20,174 nt of DNA from Enteropsectra breve. Its lineage: Eukaryota; Microsporidia. This document shows positions 1 through 8,493 of the stretch, piece by piece; positions within the stretch are counted from its first letter, which is position 1, and each line of letters starts with the position of its first letter. The notes below the pieces were generated by a model. The model made no database searches and had not been told where the DNA came from. It saw only the letters and a program-made list of their open reading frames with translations. The translations under genes and the position numbers were made by a program. The stretch spans positions 1 to 20,174 of the forward strand of contig JALPMN010000566.1 in NCBI GenBank assembly GCA_024243835.1, given 5' to 3'.

Positions 1-146
1 TAGATAGAGTCATAAGAAGGATATTTTATTAATAATAATGATTTTTATAAGAATAATTTATCAATAAATAGTTTTAAGTAGATTTTACTTAACCAAACTG
101 TTATGGATATGTAATCAAGGCGTCAGATAATTAAAAATTGATTCAA

Positions 147-166
147 ATTTTTTAATAAGCCCATAC
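147..166 (+). promoter_or_regulatory. Microsporidia-type start signal of gene 1
   Basis: An AAATTTTTTAA tract at 147-157 is followed by CCC at 160-162 and then four bases (ATAC) before ATG at 167. The same A/T tract plus C-triplet arrangement precedes most genes here and matches the start signal known from Microsporidia. It supports the start chosen for gene 1. Confidence 0.55.
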
Positions 167-1360
167 ATGATGCTGACCTGGCTTGCAGGCGTGTTCATAG
201 TAGTAAGATGCGCTCCCAGTAGCAGCGGAAAGAAGCTGCAGCCACCAGGAGATTATGAAGAAAGCTTTCGCCGGTTCTCTCTGCGGATAGAACAGATAGC
301 CAGCATACACCTCGATAAAAGGTCCTCTGAGCAGCTCGTCAGTCCAACAAAAAGAGAAGAGTTTAATAAAAACATGTTCATGGAGATGCTAGAGCACATA
401 CAGAACGAGAACAAAAAGAGAGACAAGACAAATAGCGATTTAAACCAGCCTCAAAGAGAAGGAACACCGGATGAAAATCCCAGTGCAAATAAAAACCCTA
501 GTTTAAAACCAGCTATAAGCGAACTGAAAACTAAAACAAGTGTTTCCTTCATTCAGGAGAAAGAAGGTGAAATTACTTTCAAGAATTTTGGCTGCAAGAA
601 GTTAAGAAGCGACTTTGTAGTAAACAAGAGAAAATTCAGTAAGGATACAATAGAGACACTAATTGCATGCTTGAAGAGATTTACTGAATATGAAGCGGTC
701 TATGAGCATGCTGAGTTCATTTCTGCAAAACTCTTTAAAATCCTGCAAAGCAGTTCGATTGCTTTTCTAAATGAAATGAAAAAACGCAGCGCTACAGATG
801 TAAAACAGGTGGATGTAAAACAGGTAGAGCAAATAATTTCCTTAGTACGCCGCGCCAACAACATTAAAGACTTAGACGAAAATATCAGGACTGCGCTGAG
901 GTTTAAGCTGATAGATGCAGTTAAGCATGGCTTAGAGGTCAGTAATATGCTTGCTGTTTTTGCAAAGCGGCTCTGTGGACTAGCCTTTACTTACTATAAA
1001 GAAAAGACTGATTTTATAGCACTTTTAAGGGCAGCAGAAGAAAATGATTATGAAAAGATTGACCATATCTACTGCTCCCTAAATGGACTGCTGTCTGAGC
1101 CAGAAATCAGCGGTGATCGAGAAGATCTTGGTAATTTAACAATTGAAAAGATTCTGTATGATTTATCTGAAGCATATGAAGGAATAATAGAGTTTTTGGA
1201 TGCCAATGGCGGCAGAGATACATTTAGCCCGCTCTATTTAATAGTCTCTTATTTTAGGTGCTATTTAAGGCCATTGTATGAAGAAACAGGGATAAAATTT
1301 AAAATATCAAATGAGTTGTTGGCCAACGAGGATAAATATGAGGTTGTATTTAATCAATAG
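167..1360 (+). CDS. Secreted hypothetical protein (gene 1, 397 aa)
   Basis: I do not recognise this protein. It begins MMLTWLAGVFIVVRCAPSSS: a hydrophobic core to about residue 14, then small residues and Cys, which is a convincing signal peptide. Residues about 20-120 are polar and low in complexity (rich in K, E, N, P). Residues about 140-397 are predicted mostly helical, with stretches of hydrophobic heptads. A 15-bp direct repeat (797-811 and 812-826) gives a doubled DVKQV. There is no second membrane helix, so a soluble secreted product is likely. The start is the first of two adjacent ATGs, four bases after CCC. The gene converges on gene 2. It could be a very divergent relative of the family in the right part of the window, but I see no clear motif match. 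The reading frame is secure; the function is unknown. Confidence 0.8.
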   Translation: MMLTWLAGVFIVVRCAPSSSGKKLQPPGDYEESFRRFSLRIEQIASIHLDKRSSEQLVSPTKREEFNKNMFMEMLEHIQNENKKRDKTNSDLNQPQREGTPDENPSANKNPSLKPAISELKTKTSVSFIQEKEGEITFKNFGCKKLRSDFVVNKRKFSKDTIETLIACLKRFTEYEAVYEHAEFISAKLFKILQSSSIAFLNEMKKRSATDVKQVDVKQVEQIISLVRRANNIKDLDENIRTALRFKLIDAVKHGLEVSNMLAVFAKRLCGLAFTYYKEKTDFIALLRAAEENDYEKIDHIYCSLNGLLSEPEISGDREDLGNLTIEKILYDLSEAYEGIIEFLDANGGRDTFSPLYLIVSYFRCYLRPLYEETGIKFKISNELLANEDKYEVVFNQ

Positions 1361-1814
1361 CATGATAACATGATTAAAGGTGCTATTCATCAGTATTAAA
1401 TCAATAAAAAAGATTTTTTAAATTCTTTATTTAAGTCTGTTCATAACTATAAGCACATTGGTTTGTTAACTTATCCGGATATTTCTATAAAAATTGTATA
1501 TCCTCTAAAAGCCTTTGTCATGCCATTTAAAACTGCTCCCAATCTCTATTTGAAATATAAATCTTTGTTTTCGTTATAAAAGCAAAGCTGTTTATTTCTT
1601 CATTCGATTGTTTAGTTTATATAGACTATATTTCATCATATACTTACCAGATCATAAGTCTATCGAGTTATCCTTATAAATATGCCTGCATGGCACTGTT
1701 TTTGTAATAAAGTCTTCTTGCTGCGTGATACTAATATATTCAATAGTAGTTGAGTAAGTTGTGTTGATTTCATGGGGTGTGTTAGATATAGTTCTGTAAC
1801 TGAATATGGCGTTT
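1361..1814. other. Intergenic region between convergent genes 1 and 2
   Basis: AT-rich sequence with no intact gene. On the minus strand, just past the TGA that ends the gene 2 extension (1815-1817), a different frame stays open down to a TGA at 1652-1654. It would encode a Ser/Thr-rich stretch of roughly 55 residues and might be further decayed gene 2 sequence, but I cannot show homology. Nothing else is seen. Confidence 0.4.
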
Positions 1815-1985
1815 TCAAAAAGAAATCTTTTTTAGCTCGCTGTATGATTTGGCTGCATCATCACTTTGTAAAAGCTGCGCTAACTGAGAATAATAGACAG
1901 CAGGCTGATTTGTATCTTGTAAATGATCATTGATAAAATCTTCAATGTTTTTACTAAGCTTGTGAATTCTATACAAAAAGCTATA
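1815..1985 (-). other. In-frame open extension after the gene 2 TAG stop
   Basis: Immediately after the TAG at 1986-1988 the gene 2 frame continues without a stop for 56 codons to TGA at 1815-1817. It reads YSFLYRIHKLSKNIEDFIN and later DAAKSYSELKKISF. This resembles the part of the family unit that should follow in unit 2 (L-x-x-I-x-x-L-x-K-x-I, then a helix near the ALxFL position). It is either the tail of a gene cut by a nonsense mutation or a readthrough product. No membrane helix follows. Confidence 0.5.
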
Positions 1986-3311
1986 CTATAACTTACCATG
2001 CTTTTGGAATATTGGCAGTTCTTCTGATATATTTTCATACACATTCTTTTTGTTATTGAAAAGCCTCTTGCCTGATTCGCTGTTATCCTTTTGATTTTCC
2101 TCGTTTTCTATATACTCTTTGGCGCTAGCACATTGTTTTTCTTTTACTATTGTTTGATTGATTTGAACCCCAAGAAAAGTTTTATGATCTTTGAATTGCA
2201 TGTTTAAAACAACAGCCATGTGGCAAAGCGAGCTTAAATGTGAATCAAATGAAGTAGTTCCACTTTCAACTGAGTCGGCTGCAGACTTGAGTGCTTTTGT
2301 AATATTAATCTTATTCCAAACTATGTCTTCATCTGATGGTATTTTTTCAAAGTTTCTGGCACACTGAAAATCTTGAAGAATAGCATTTTTGCCTTCGTTC
2401 ATCACTTTTATAGTATTAGTAAATATTTTTAAAGCTTTTAGTTGCTCGGCCTTAAAATTAATCATATGATGTTTTTTGTTTAAACTTAATATTTGGCTTT
2501 TATTTTTTGATAAATTAGTACCTTTTTCGGTATCAAAGTGAGCAGATTCATAATAATAAGAAGTTTTTCGTTTTCTAAATATAGCTGGGCAATAATAGTC
2601 TTTATATATGGAGTTTTTCAAAAATTTTAGCGCCGAGTCATAATTGCCGGCTTTTTCAATAACATTTGAATAGAACCAATCCATGTCTTCTGATTTTAAA
2701 CTGATTATACTTTTTCTAATTGTTTCTATTGTCTTATGCATAAGTTTGTTGATATTCACTAGTGCACTGAATACCTTATCTATGTTTTTAATCCTAGCAC
2801 CACAGGTTTTTTCTCTGTCTTGTATTGCAGAATATTCATTATTGCATAGCGCTGGATTTTTATTATCTCTGCAAAGTTTTTTTAAGTGCCTTTGTTCTAG
2901 CACTTCTTTTTGAAAAATTGAATGCGTCTTTTTGAACAGGTGATCTAAAATCACAGGAATATGAGCGAGAGGTTCTAAATGAACAGAAATAATAGTAGAA
3001 TTGTTGCTATTCTTGCAAGTCAAGATTGCTCTTTCAACAGCAGCTACTAGTTCAAAAGAGTCGTATGTAAGCATACCAAGATCGTATAACTCATAAGAAT
3101 CCTTATCATCTATCTTTTCTATCAACTCATCATTAGCTTTACATGCGTCTTCCAGATTTTGTATAAAAGTATTGTATGCTTCATTTTCTACTCTACTGTC
3201 GGTGGCTTTTAAAAAGGATCTGGGGCTTGTATACGTTTCTTTATCAGGCCTAAATGCGCATTTGCAGTATGTTAATAGTGCTGGTATCAAGCCAATTCCC
3301 ATGAATAACAT
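1986..3311 (-). CDS. Secreted two-unit helical protein, divergent member of the array family (gene 2, 441 aa)
   Basis: The start is the ATG at 3311, in the context CCCACTC-ATG. It opens MLFMGIGLIPALLTYCKCAF, a good signal peptide; the longer frame starting at 3344 begins with TTG and is unlikely in a eukaryote. I infer two tandem units like those of genes 6-10. Unit 1 contains AAVERAILT, then EPLAHIPVILDHLFKK, then SALKFLKNSIYKDYY, which match the family patterns (A-x-x-x-I, hydrophobic helix ending LEHLF, ALxFLxxxxxYKxF). Unit 2 starts NINITKALKSAADSV and continues to LCHMAVVLNMQFKDHK. Cys residues are relatively frequent. The frame ends in TAG at 1986-1988, part way through unit 2, and the same frame then remains open for another 56 codons (see the next entry). 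There is no C-terminal membrane helix. Function unknown. Confidence 0.75.
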   Translation of the reverse strand: MLFMGIGLIPALLTYCKCAFRPDKETYTSPRSFLKATDSRVENEAYNTFIQNLEDACKANDELIEKIDDKDSYELYDLGMLTYDSFELVAAVERAILTCKNSNNSTIISVHLEPLAHIPVILDHLFKKTHSIFQKEVLEQRHLKKLCRDNKNPALCNNEYSAIQDREKTCGARIKNIDKVFSALVNINKLMHKTIETIRKSIISLKSEDMDWFYSNVIEKAGNYDSALKFLKNSIYKDYYCPAIFRKRKTSYYYESAHFDTEKGTNLSKNKSQILSLNKKHHMINFKAEQLKALKIFTNTIKVMNEGKNAILQDFQCARNFEKIPSDEDIVWNKINITKALKSAADSVESGTTSFDSHLSSLCHMAVVLNMQFKDHKTFLGVQINQTIVKEKQCASAKEYIENEENQKDNSESGKRLFNNKKNVYENISEELPIFQKHGKL

Positions 3312-3366
3312 GAGTGGGTGATTTTTTAAAATATTAATAGCCAATAAAATAAAAGTTTAAAGGAGG
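3312..3366 (-). promoter_or_regulatory. Upstream signal of gene 2
   Basis: Reading the minus strand, CCTCCTTTAAAC (3366-3355) lies about 45 bases before the start. It is followed by TATTTTAAAAAATCACCC, with the CCC at 3318-3316 and then ACTC-ATG. This is a looser version of the two-part element in front of the array genes. Confidence 0.45.
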
Positions 3367-3874
3367 AAATGCATTTAGAAATGTAAGTTAAAAATCTGTA
3401 TTGCAAGTTGTGCCATCAGAAAATACTAAGATATTTTCACTTTTTTAATGAACTGCGGTAGTGGCGAGTATCCAGTACTGCACATCATTTATTGGTGTCC
3501 ATTTTAACCTTTGATTTTTAAAAATGGATTTCCCCTTTAAAATGATTGGTTAGTAAAACCAAAAGCAAATATTATAAGTAAAATGGACAAAGTTATATTT
3601 CACTTATTGTTTCGTGCCTACGCAATGGTACGCATAAGACTTCTCTGATGTGCTTTGATCCATGCAGAAACTCTATCTAAAAATATAGCTTTTCGCCATC
3701 CCAGATAGTGAAACAAGCCATAATCATATTGTATTTTTATCTTCATGGCATTAAATGCCTTTTAATTCAGTCGTTAGCAATTGCTTCTATAAGAAAATAC
3801 GCTTTATCGGGGTTTGCACACAAAAAATATCGTTAAAATTTTAAATTAAAAAAATCATAAAAAATTTGTCCTTC
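3367..3874. other. Intergenic region between divergent genes 2 and 3
   Basis: About 500 bases without a supported gene. It holds an inverted repeat (arms 3498-3507 and 3518-3528, 10-base loop), directly followed on the plus strand by CCCCTTTAAAATG at 3532-3544. That is the distal box of the array family, but the ATG right after it opens only a few codons. AAATTTTAAATT-type tracts precede gene 3. Nothing else was recognised. Confidence 0.4.
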
Positions 3875-4504
3875 ATGAAATTGTTTCTTTTAGAAATGGT
3901 ATTTGCAGCTGGATTCACAAGCACCAACTCAGTTATTACGAGATTCAATGACCCTGGCCGGGTAAAAAAAGTGCAAAATTGCAACCATGATGAAGACAGC
4001 AATTTTATAGCCAAAATACAGTATATACATGAATTCTTTGCTTCACAGCTTGCTCACAAGGCCCTTGATGTGGTCAACAATATCTGTGCCAAAAATCTGC
4101 ATTCGAGTGAGCACATAATAAAGCTGCAAAAGAATCTAGAAAAGAATCTAGAAAAGCATCTACAAAAGAACTCCTTCAGCTGTAAAAATGATCTCAAAAA
4201 GGCCATTGAGGATGCCAAGAGTAAGAAAAATAATGAAATGATCTCGAGCGCCATATCCATCCTGCTATTAGCTGCAAAGTCACTTGAAAAAATTGAAGAA
4301 TTGAATCTCTTCTTTAAAAATGAAACAAAAATAAAAAAGCGAAAGCTAAAAGAAGTACGGCTTACTTATCTTCGAAAAATCGATAAATATACCACGGAAT
4401 GGTATTTATGTGATGCAAGCCTTATTTTTGGAAATAGCCAAAGATACTTTGATGAACTGTACGAAGATCTGGATACTTTAAAATATATTTATTTGCACGA
4501 TTAG
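3875..4504 (+). CDS. Small secreted helical protein (gene 3, 209 aa)
   Basis: The start chosen is the ATG at 3875, in the context GTCCTTC-ATG. The frame extends three codons further to a TTG, which I reject. The N-terminus MKLFLLEMVFAAGFTSTNSV is a signal peptide. The rest is predicted all-helical. It includes a short repeat of 12-bp units at about 4125-4165 encoding LQKNLEKNLEKHLQKN, a hydrophobic helix ISSAISILLLAAKSLEKIEE around residue 127, and a C-terminal FDELYEDLDTLKY segment. The order (amphipathic helix, hydrophobic helix, basic helix, short acidic end) resembles one family unit without linker or anchor, but identity is too low to claim membership. It lies 69 bases upstream of gene 4 on the same strand. 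Function unknown; secretion is the only inference. Confidence 0.72.
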   Translation: MKLFLLEMVFAAGFTSTNSVITRFNDPGRVKKVQNCNHDEDSNFIAKIQYIHEFFASQLAHKALDVVNNICAKNLHSSEHIIKLQKNLEKNLEKHLQKNSFSCKNDLKKAIEDAKSKKNNEMISSAISILLLAAKSLEKIEELNLFFKNETKIKKRKLKEVRLTYLRKIDKYTTEWYLCDASLIFGNSQRYFDELYEDLDTLKYIYLHD

Positions 4505-4573
4505 TAAAACATTTATTTCATCTTGAAGTACATTTTTGTAATGAGAGAACATTTTCTATTTTTCTTTACCCTC

Positions 4574-5992
4574 ATGAAAATTTCTTTCAAAGGCCATTCA
4601 ATTCCCAACACCAAGATGTGCCTGTGGCTCAACGACAGATGCTACTTTGTATACAAGGACTATCTCTATGTCTTGCGAATCGATGAGAACAGGACATATT
4701 CGCTGTTTCCATGCAAGAGCACCACAGGCATGTGTGTATTTACCACCGGCTCAAAGCACTCCGAAAAGAAACTTAGCAGAGTTGCTATTGTAAATGATTC
4801 CACACTGAACATATACAGACAGACAGAGAACTCTCTTGCACAGACCCACTCGCTGCCCCTTGAGTCGGTTCCGAACATGATAAAAGCATTCAGCCAGGGC
4901 TTAATTTTTATATACGGCAGCTCTGTACAGATTTTCTCAGAGGAAACTTTACGCACTCCCATTAACATAAATAACAGTGCAATCAGCAGACATATCCAAA
5001 ATATGAGTGAAAATTCGCAGACTATTAAGGATATTACATGCAGTGGAAACTACTCCTACATTCTAACCGGAGCAAATAAAATAGTAAGAATATTGAATAT
5101 TTTTGATACCCTCAGCCTAATAAGCCCTGTAGCAATGCAATGTACTAACAAATCCACAGCAGAACATAAGTCTATCGCAGAACATAAATCCACAGCAGAA
5201 CATAAGTCTATAGATTCTATAAATGAAACTGATAAAGAATACATTATTTTAGGAAATGACTCAGGTTTTGAGAAACACGAAATTGTGGGAGAAAGACTGG
5301 GCCTAAAGTACTCGTACAGCGCAAGCCTAAAGGAGTGTGAGCAAGTGGCATTCCAGTGCGGCTATTGGTGTGATAAAAATCTGGTGGAAATCGGAAAGGC
5401 ACCGATGCTTGTTTTGAGCGAGAGAATAAACAGCCTTTTCAAAATGAATATCACTGCTAGTGATTCAAAAATAGTAGCACTAAGTGACAGCAGAATTTAT
5501 TTTATAGAAAAAGAAGAGAAGGAAATAAAAAGCACATCTGAGGCACACAAAACATTTAATGCTGTTGAGTGCAGTATGGTTGAGGAAGTTACTGTGCCTG
5601 ACTACATCGAGAATAGTGAAATCGAAGAAGAATATGTGAATTTGCTCCAAAATATAGAAAGATGCAGCATGCTGGCGGATGAGGTGCTTGAAAAACAGGC
5701 ATCGTTCAAAGAGAGGGAGAGATTTATCAGTGATAAAAGAGAAGAAATAAACAGGGGGATAAGTGCAGCTAATGACAGGGCTGCAGAGATAAACAAGAGA
5801 ATCGAAAAGCTGAAAAATAGAGCAATGCTCATTGTCAAGGAAGGGGACAAACAGGAATTCAGCGATGGAGTGAAATACCTGGAGAGTTTGATTTGCAAGA
5901 TAGAAAAGGAGAATGTGCCCAAATGGGAGGATATTAAGAGCAGGCTCCTGGTGCAGCGTTCAGTACTAAAAGCAAAAAGAGCATATTTATAA
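4574..5992 (+). CDS. Beta-propeller-like plus coiled-coil protein, possibly Nup82/Nup88-like (gene 4, 472 aa)
   Basis: The frame opens at TTG 4523 and has ATGs at 4541 and 4574. I choose 4574 because it follows ACCCTC directly, the microsporidian start signal; the product then has no signal peptide. Residues about 1-320 show repeated short beta-strand patterns (YVLRIDENRTYS, TLNIYRQTEN, VRILNIFDTLS, KIVALSDSRIYFIEKEE) typical of a degenerate WD40-like propeller. Residues about 350-472 are charged and strongly helical (a coiled coil with ERERFISDKREEINR). A propeller followed by a C-terminal coiled coil is the layout of the nucleoporins Nup82/Nup88. That match is one of architecture only, so the assignment is tentative. 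An 18-bp repeat at 5150-5213 encodes STAEHK/SIAEHK inside the propeller region, probably in a surface loop. A fragment resembling the C-terminus recurs at about 16.1 kb. Confidence 0.7.
   Translation: MKISFKGHSIPNTKMCLWLNDRCYFVYKDYLYVLRIDENRTYSLFPCKSTTGMCVFTTGSKHSEKKLSRVAIVNDSTLNIYRQTENSLAQTHSLPLESVPNMIKAFSQGLIFIYGSSVQIFSEETLRTPININNSAISRHIQNMSENSQTIKDITCSGNYSYILTGANKIVRILNIFDTLSLISPVAMQCTNKSTAEHKSIAEHKSTAEHKSIDSINETDKEYIILGNDSGFEKHEIVGERLGLKYSYSASLKECEQVAFQCGYWCDKNLVEIGKAPMLVLSERINSLFKMNITASDSKIVALSDSRIYFIEKEEKEIKSTSEAHKTFNAVECSMVEEVTVPDYIENSEIEEEYVNLLQNIERCSMLADEVLEKQASFKERERFISDKREEINRGISAANDRAAEINKRIEKLKNRAMLIVKEGDKQEFSDGVKYLESLICKIEKENVPKWEDIKSRLLVQRSVLKAKRAYL
5150..5213 (+). repeat. 18-bp in-frame tandem repeat in gene 4
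   Basis: Three full units of 18 bases and a partial fourth. Alternate units are nearly identical (36-bp period) and encode S-[TI]-A-E-H-K. The frame is preserved. It is likely a flexible insertion between propeller strands. Confidence 0.8.
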
Positions 5993-5999
5993 CGATAAA

Positions 6000-6245
6000 C
6001 ATTAAAGCTTCATATTATTTTTTATCCTTATTTTTAAGAATAAAAAATTTTAAGTAAATTTCTATTTCAACAACAACATTAAAGCTTCATATTACTTTTT
6101 ATCCTTGTTTTAAGAATAAACCTTTTTAAGTAAATTTCTATTTCAACAACAACATTAAAGCTTCATATTATTTTTTTTATTCCCATTTTTATTTATAAAA
6201 AATTTTAAGTAAATTTCTATTTCAACAACAACATTAAAGCTTTTT
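6000..6245 (+). repeat. Tandem repeat of ~77 bp, 3.2 copies
   Basis: Units begin CATTAAAGCTTCATATTA at 6000, 6077 and 6153, and a partial fourth starts at 6232 (unit lengths 77, 76 and 79). Each unit ends TAAATTTCTATTTCAACAACAA. The first parts are well conserved and the T-rich middles differ. The array fills the space between gene 4 and gene 5, so copies supply AAATTT-type tracts upstream of gene 5. Confidence 0.9.
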
Positions 6246-6277
6246 TAAGTTTTTAAGGTTAATACATCCTATTTTAA

Positions 6278-6325
6278 ATGAAATTTATACTTTGCATCAA
6301 ATTAGATGTTTGTTTAACCCTCAAA
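6278..6325 (+). other. Possible N-terminal extension of gene 5
   Basis: An in-frame ATG at 6278 would add 16 residues (MKFILCIKLDVCLTLK). The C-triplet at 6318-6320 and its short distance to the ATG at 6326 argue that this stretch is 5' leader or promoter. The hydrophobic composition keeps a signal-peptide version possible. Confidence 0.4.
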
Positions 6326-6922
6326 ATGGATGCTGATGGAGCCCTAAATAAAATTTATAATGGCGGTAGTGCAACAAACAAGGAACTAAATATTCTCAGA
6401 AGATCAATGGAAATAAGCGCTACAAAATATCAGAACTCTGAGTCTGATGCAAGTGATGATGATCTTATAAATTCCATTAAAATGTACTATGAGCTGGAGG
6501 GAAGCCTCTCGATGAATGAAGCAGCCCTGCTGTACGCCTTCAAAAAGGAAGGCACAAGAACAGCGGAGATTGATGAGATTCTTCTGCGTGGATGGGCCAC
6601 CGGAAAGACTCCCGCTGCCTTTTCTATGGAGAATCTGTTCCTTAAACTTGAAAATCTGTCTTTAAAGGAGGAATTAGCCAAAAATAAGCTTAAATTGGAA
6701 CAGCTTGATGATCAGAATAATATTCTAAAGAACAAACTGGAGCTGCTGGATAACGCAGAAACAGACAGGGACTATGAGCATGCGATGTTTATTGAGGAGG
6801 AGGTGCTCAAGCGCATGGAGCAGGAGAACATAAGGCTGCGCAGAATAAACGAGGAGGTCTATGGAGACACAGTAGAAGTATGGTATAAAATGGTTGAAGA
6901 CAAAATAAAAAGAGAAATGTGA
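6326..6922 (+). CDS. Coiled-coil protein, ancestor of scattered remnants (gene 5, 198 aa)
   Basis: Two starts are possible: ATG 6278 (214 aa, MKFILCIKLDVCLTL) or ATG 6326, preceded by AACCCTCAAA. I favour 6326 because of the C-triplet, giving MDADGALNKIYNGGS and no signal peptide. If 6278 is used, the extra 16 residues are hydrophobic and could act as a signal. Residues about 1-95 are mixed helical (MNEAALLYAFKKEG); about 105-185 are a continuous coiled coil (ENLFLKLENLSLKEELAK, then IEEEVLKRMEQENIRLRR). It ends EVWYKMVEDKIKREM. I do not recognise the family. It converges on gene 6, 178 bases away. Decayed copies of its 3' half occur at four places further right, which suggests it was duplicated together with the neighbouring family genes. 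Nuclear or cytosolic location is inferred only from the missing signal. Confidence 0.75.
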   Translation: MDADGALNKIYNGGSATNKELNILRRSMEISATKYQNSESDASDDDLINSIKMYYELEGSLSMNEAALLYAFKKEGTRTAEIDEILLRGWATGKTPAAFSMENLFLKLENLSLKEELAKNKLKLEQLDDQNNILKNKLELLDNAETDRDYEHAMFIEEEVLKRMEQENIRLRRINEEVYGDTVEVWYKMVEDKIKREM

Positions 6923-6987
6923 TTTTAAATAAAAATAAAATACCTAGGCTAACGTTTTTTATTAACAATAGGGGCATGAAATATAAA

Positions 6988-7068
6988 TATCTAACATTTA
7001 TATTGAAATTTATATCTAACATTTATATCTAACATTTATATTGAAATTTATATTGAAGTTTATAATGA
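6988..7068. repeat. Short AT-rich repeats between convergent genes 5 and 6
   Basis: ATCTAACATTTATATTGAAATTTAT-like units recur in whole and in part about three times (TCTAACATTTATAT and TTGAAATTTATAT modules). They sit between the two 3' ends. No gene is here; a role in 3' end formation is possible but not shown. Confidence 0.6.
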
Positions 7069-7100
7069 AACTAAACGTATGCCTCTTCTTCTGCTCGGCG

Positions 7101-8462
7101 TTATTTGCGTGCCTTTATAATAATCACAGCACACACTATAAATATAGCTAGTGTTACTATTAATATCATTCCTATGTGCTCGTTTACTTTATCTGTAATA
7201 GTGAGATCGATATCTCCATTTTCTATTTTTAAGTCATTAACCTCGTCTCTTATTTTCTTGTATATATAATTAGCCTTTTCTATAGATATTTTTGTTGGCC
7301 CTGCTTTATCCAAAATAACTTTTTTAATATTATCCTTCACTTCATTCATTTCGTTAAAAATCACATCATAATCTGTATCCGTGTCCAATCTATTCTTATA
7401 ATCTGTAATCTTAGATTCTGCTTCAGAAATCAACTTATTCATCTGCTCAATGTCATTAATACAGCCATTAAAGGCCTCGGCACATTTTCTAACACGAACT
7501 TGATAATCCAAAACAATCTCATTGATTCCTGGCGATTTTCTTTGCTTCGCCAAATCCATCATTACTTTGTTCAGTTTTTTTCTCTGCGTCATTAACTCTT
7601 CCACGTCATTTAGCTCTATAATCCTGTCTTTTGCTTTCTCAAAGGATTTTGACAGTTGCCTGAAAAGATCCCGGCATTCTTCAAGGTCAACTTGATTTCT
7701 CTTGTTATTATTTTCGCTGTTCTCCTCGTTATCTTTATCATTATCTGAATTTTCATCTGATACACCCATACTATCATTATCAGCTTCTTGATCATCTAAA
7801 TCTTTGAGATCCACATCCCCCTCTACAAAACTTTTATATTTGTCTGCGGTTAGCAAGTACTTTAAGGCCCCTGCATAGTCAAAGCGCAGAGTTTGTGGGA
7901 AAAAGAGTATTTTACGAGCAGAATAACTTTTTGCTCGGCTGAACTCGATACTGAGAAAAGATTCTATAGAGCTCAGTAGTTTGTTTGCGCTAACAAACAT
8001 ATTGAGTTTTTCAGACAATTGAGAAATAGTGTTGCTTCGTCCTGCAGCAACATCTTTAATAATATTTTCACACTCATTTTTATTCAGAAAAAGCATATAC
8101 TGCAATACAGCCATTATTTCAATAAGAGCTTTTACATGCTCTCTTGCATCAGGCAAGCTTTTCCCCTCGGCTTTTTTAATTTCTTCGATTGCATAATCTG
8201 CTGCATCTTTCAATTTAAAGTTTTTTGCGGTGATATTAAAATTACTATCTGATGCATGGCGATAATTCGTTAAAAATTTATCATTTTCTTTACAGCCATT
8301 TCTTATGGTTTTAAAATTTTCATCATAGCTTATAATTCCTCCTTTGTTATCATGTAGAGTTATCTCAGCGGTATGTTTAGTTGATCCAGTGGTCTTTTCT
8401 TGCTGTTTGCAGTTGATGACTGCAGTCATCAATTGCATCATATTGATACCGCTGAACATCAT
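7101..8462 (-). CDS. Type I membrane protein of the array family, one unit (gene 6, 453 aa)
   Basis: The start is ATG 8462, directly after GCCC; the frame's outer start at 8468 is TTG. The N-terminus MMFSGINMMQLMTAVINCKQ is the family signal peptide (M-x-F-S-G). Residues about 40-225 form one helical unit: FNITAKNFKLKDAADYAIEEI, a hydrophobic helix HVKALIEIMAVLQYML, LLSSIESFLSIEF, ARKILFFPQTLRFDYAGALKYLLTADKYKSF. Then comes an acidic Asn/Asp/Glu-rich linker (about 222-255), a charged coiled-coil region (about 260-425) and a membrane helix (IGMILIVTLAIFIVCAVIII) ending in the short basic tail KARK. It lacks the PEA[AS][IV] tail seen in genes 7, 8 and 10. Predicted topology: outside N-terminus, very short cytosolic tail. 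Family function unknown. It is an intact copy. Confidence 0.85.
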   Translation of the reverse strand: MMFSGINMMQLMTAVINCKQQEKTTGSTKHTAEITLHDNKGGIISYDENFKTIRNGCKENDKFLTNYRHASDSNFNITAKNFKLKDAADYAIEEIKKAEGKSLPDAREHVKALIEIMAVLQYMLFLNKNECENIIKDVAAGRSNTISQLSEKLNMFVSANKLLSSIESFLSIEFSRAKSYSARKILFFPQTLRFDYAGALKYLLTADKYKSFVEGDVDLKDLDDQEADNDSMGVSDENSDNDKDNEENSENNNKRNQVDLEECRDLFRQLSKSFEKAKDRIIELNDVEELMTQRKKLNKVMMDLAKQRKSPGINEIVLDYQVRVRKCAEAFNGCINDIEQMNKLISEAESKITDYKNRLDTDTDYDVIFNEMNEVKDNIKKVILDKAGPTKISIEKANYIYKKIRDEVNDLKIENGDIDLTITDKVNEHIGMILIVTLAIFIVCAVIIIKARK

Positions 8463-8493
8463 GGGCAAAATTTTTAAAATTATTTTAAAGGGG
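8463..8493 (-). promoter_or_regulatory. Two-part C-box element of gene 6
   Basis: Minus strand: CCCC at 8493-8490 is followed by TTTAAAATAATTTTAAAAATTTT and then GCCC abutting ATG 8462. There are 27 bases between the CCCC box and the ATG, the same as for genes 7 and 8. Confidence 0.7.

Noticed and set aside
3312..3344. Longer N-terminus of gene 2 from TTG 3344
   Set aside because: Non-ATG start in a eukaryote, and the CCCACTC-ATG signal lies inside it. The shorter form begins exactly with the signal peptide.
5602..5922. Open minus-strand frame rich in Ser and Leu
   Set aside because: Shadow of the coiled-coil region of gene 4; no independent signal.
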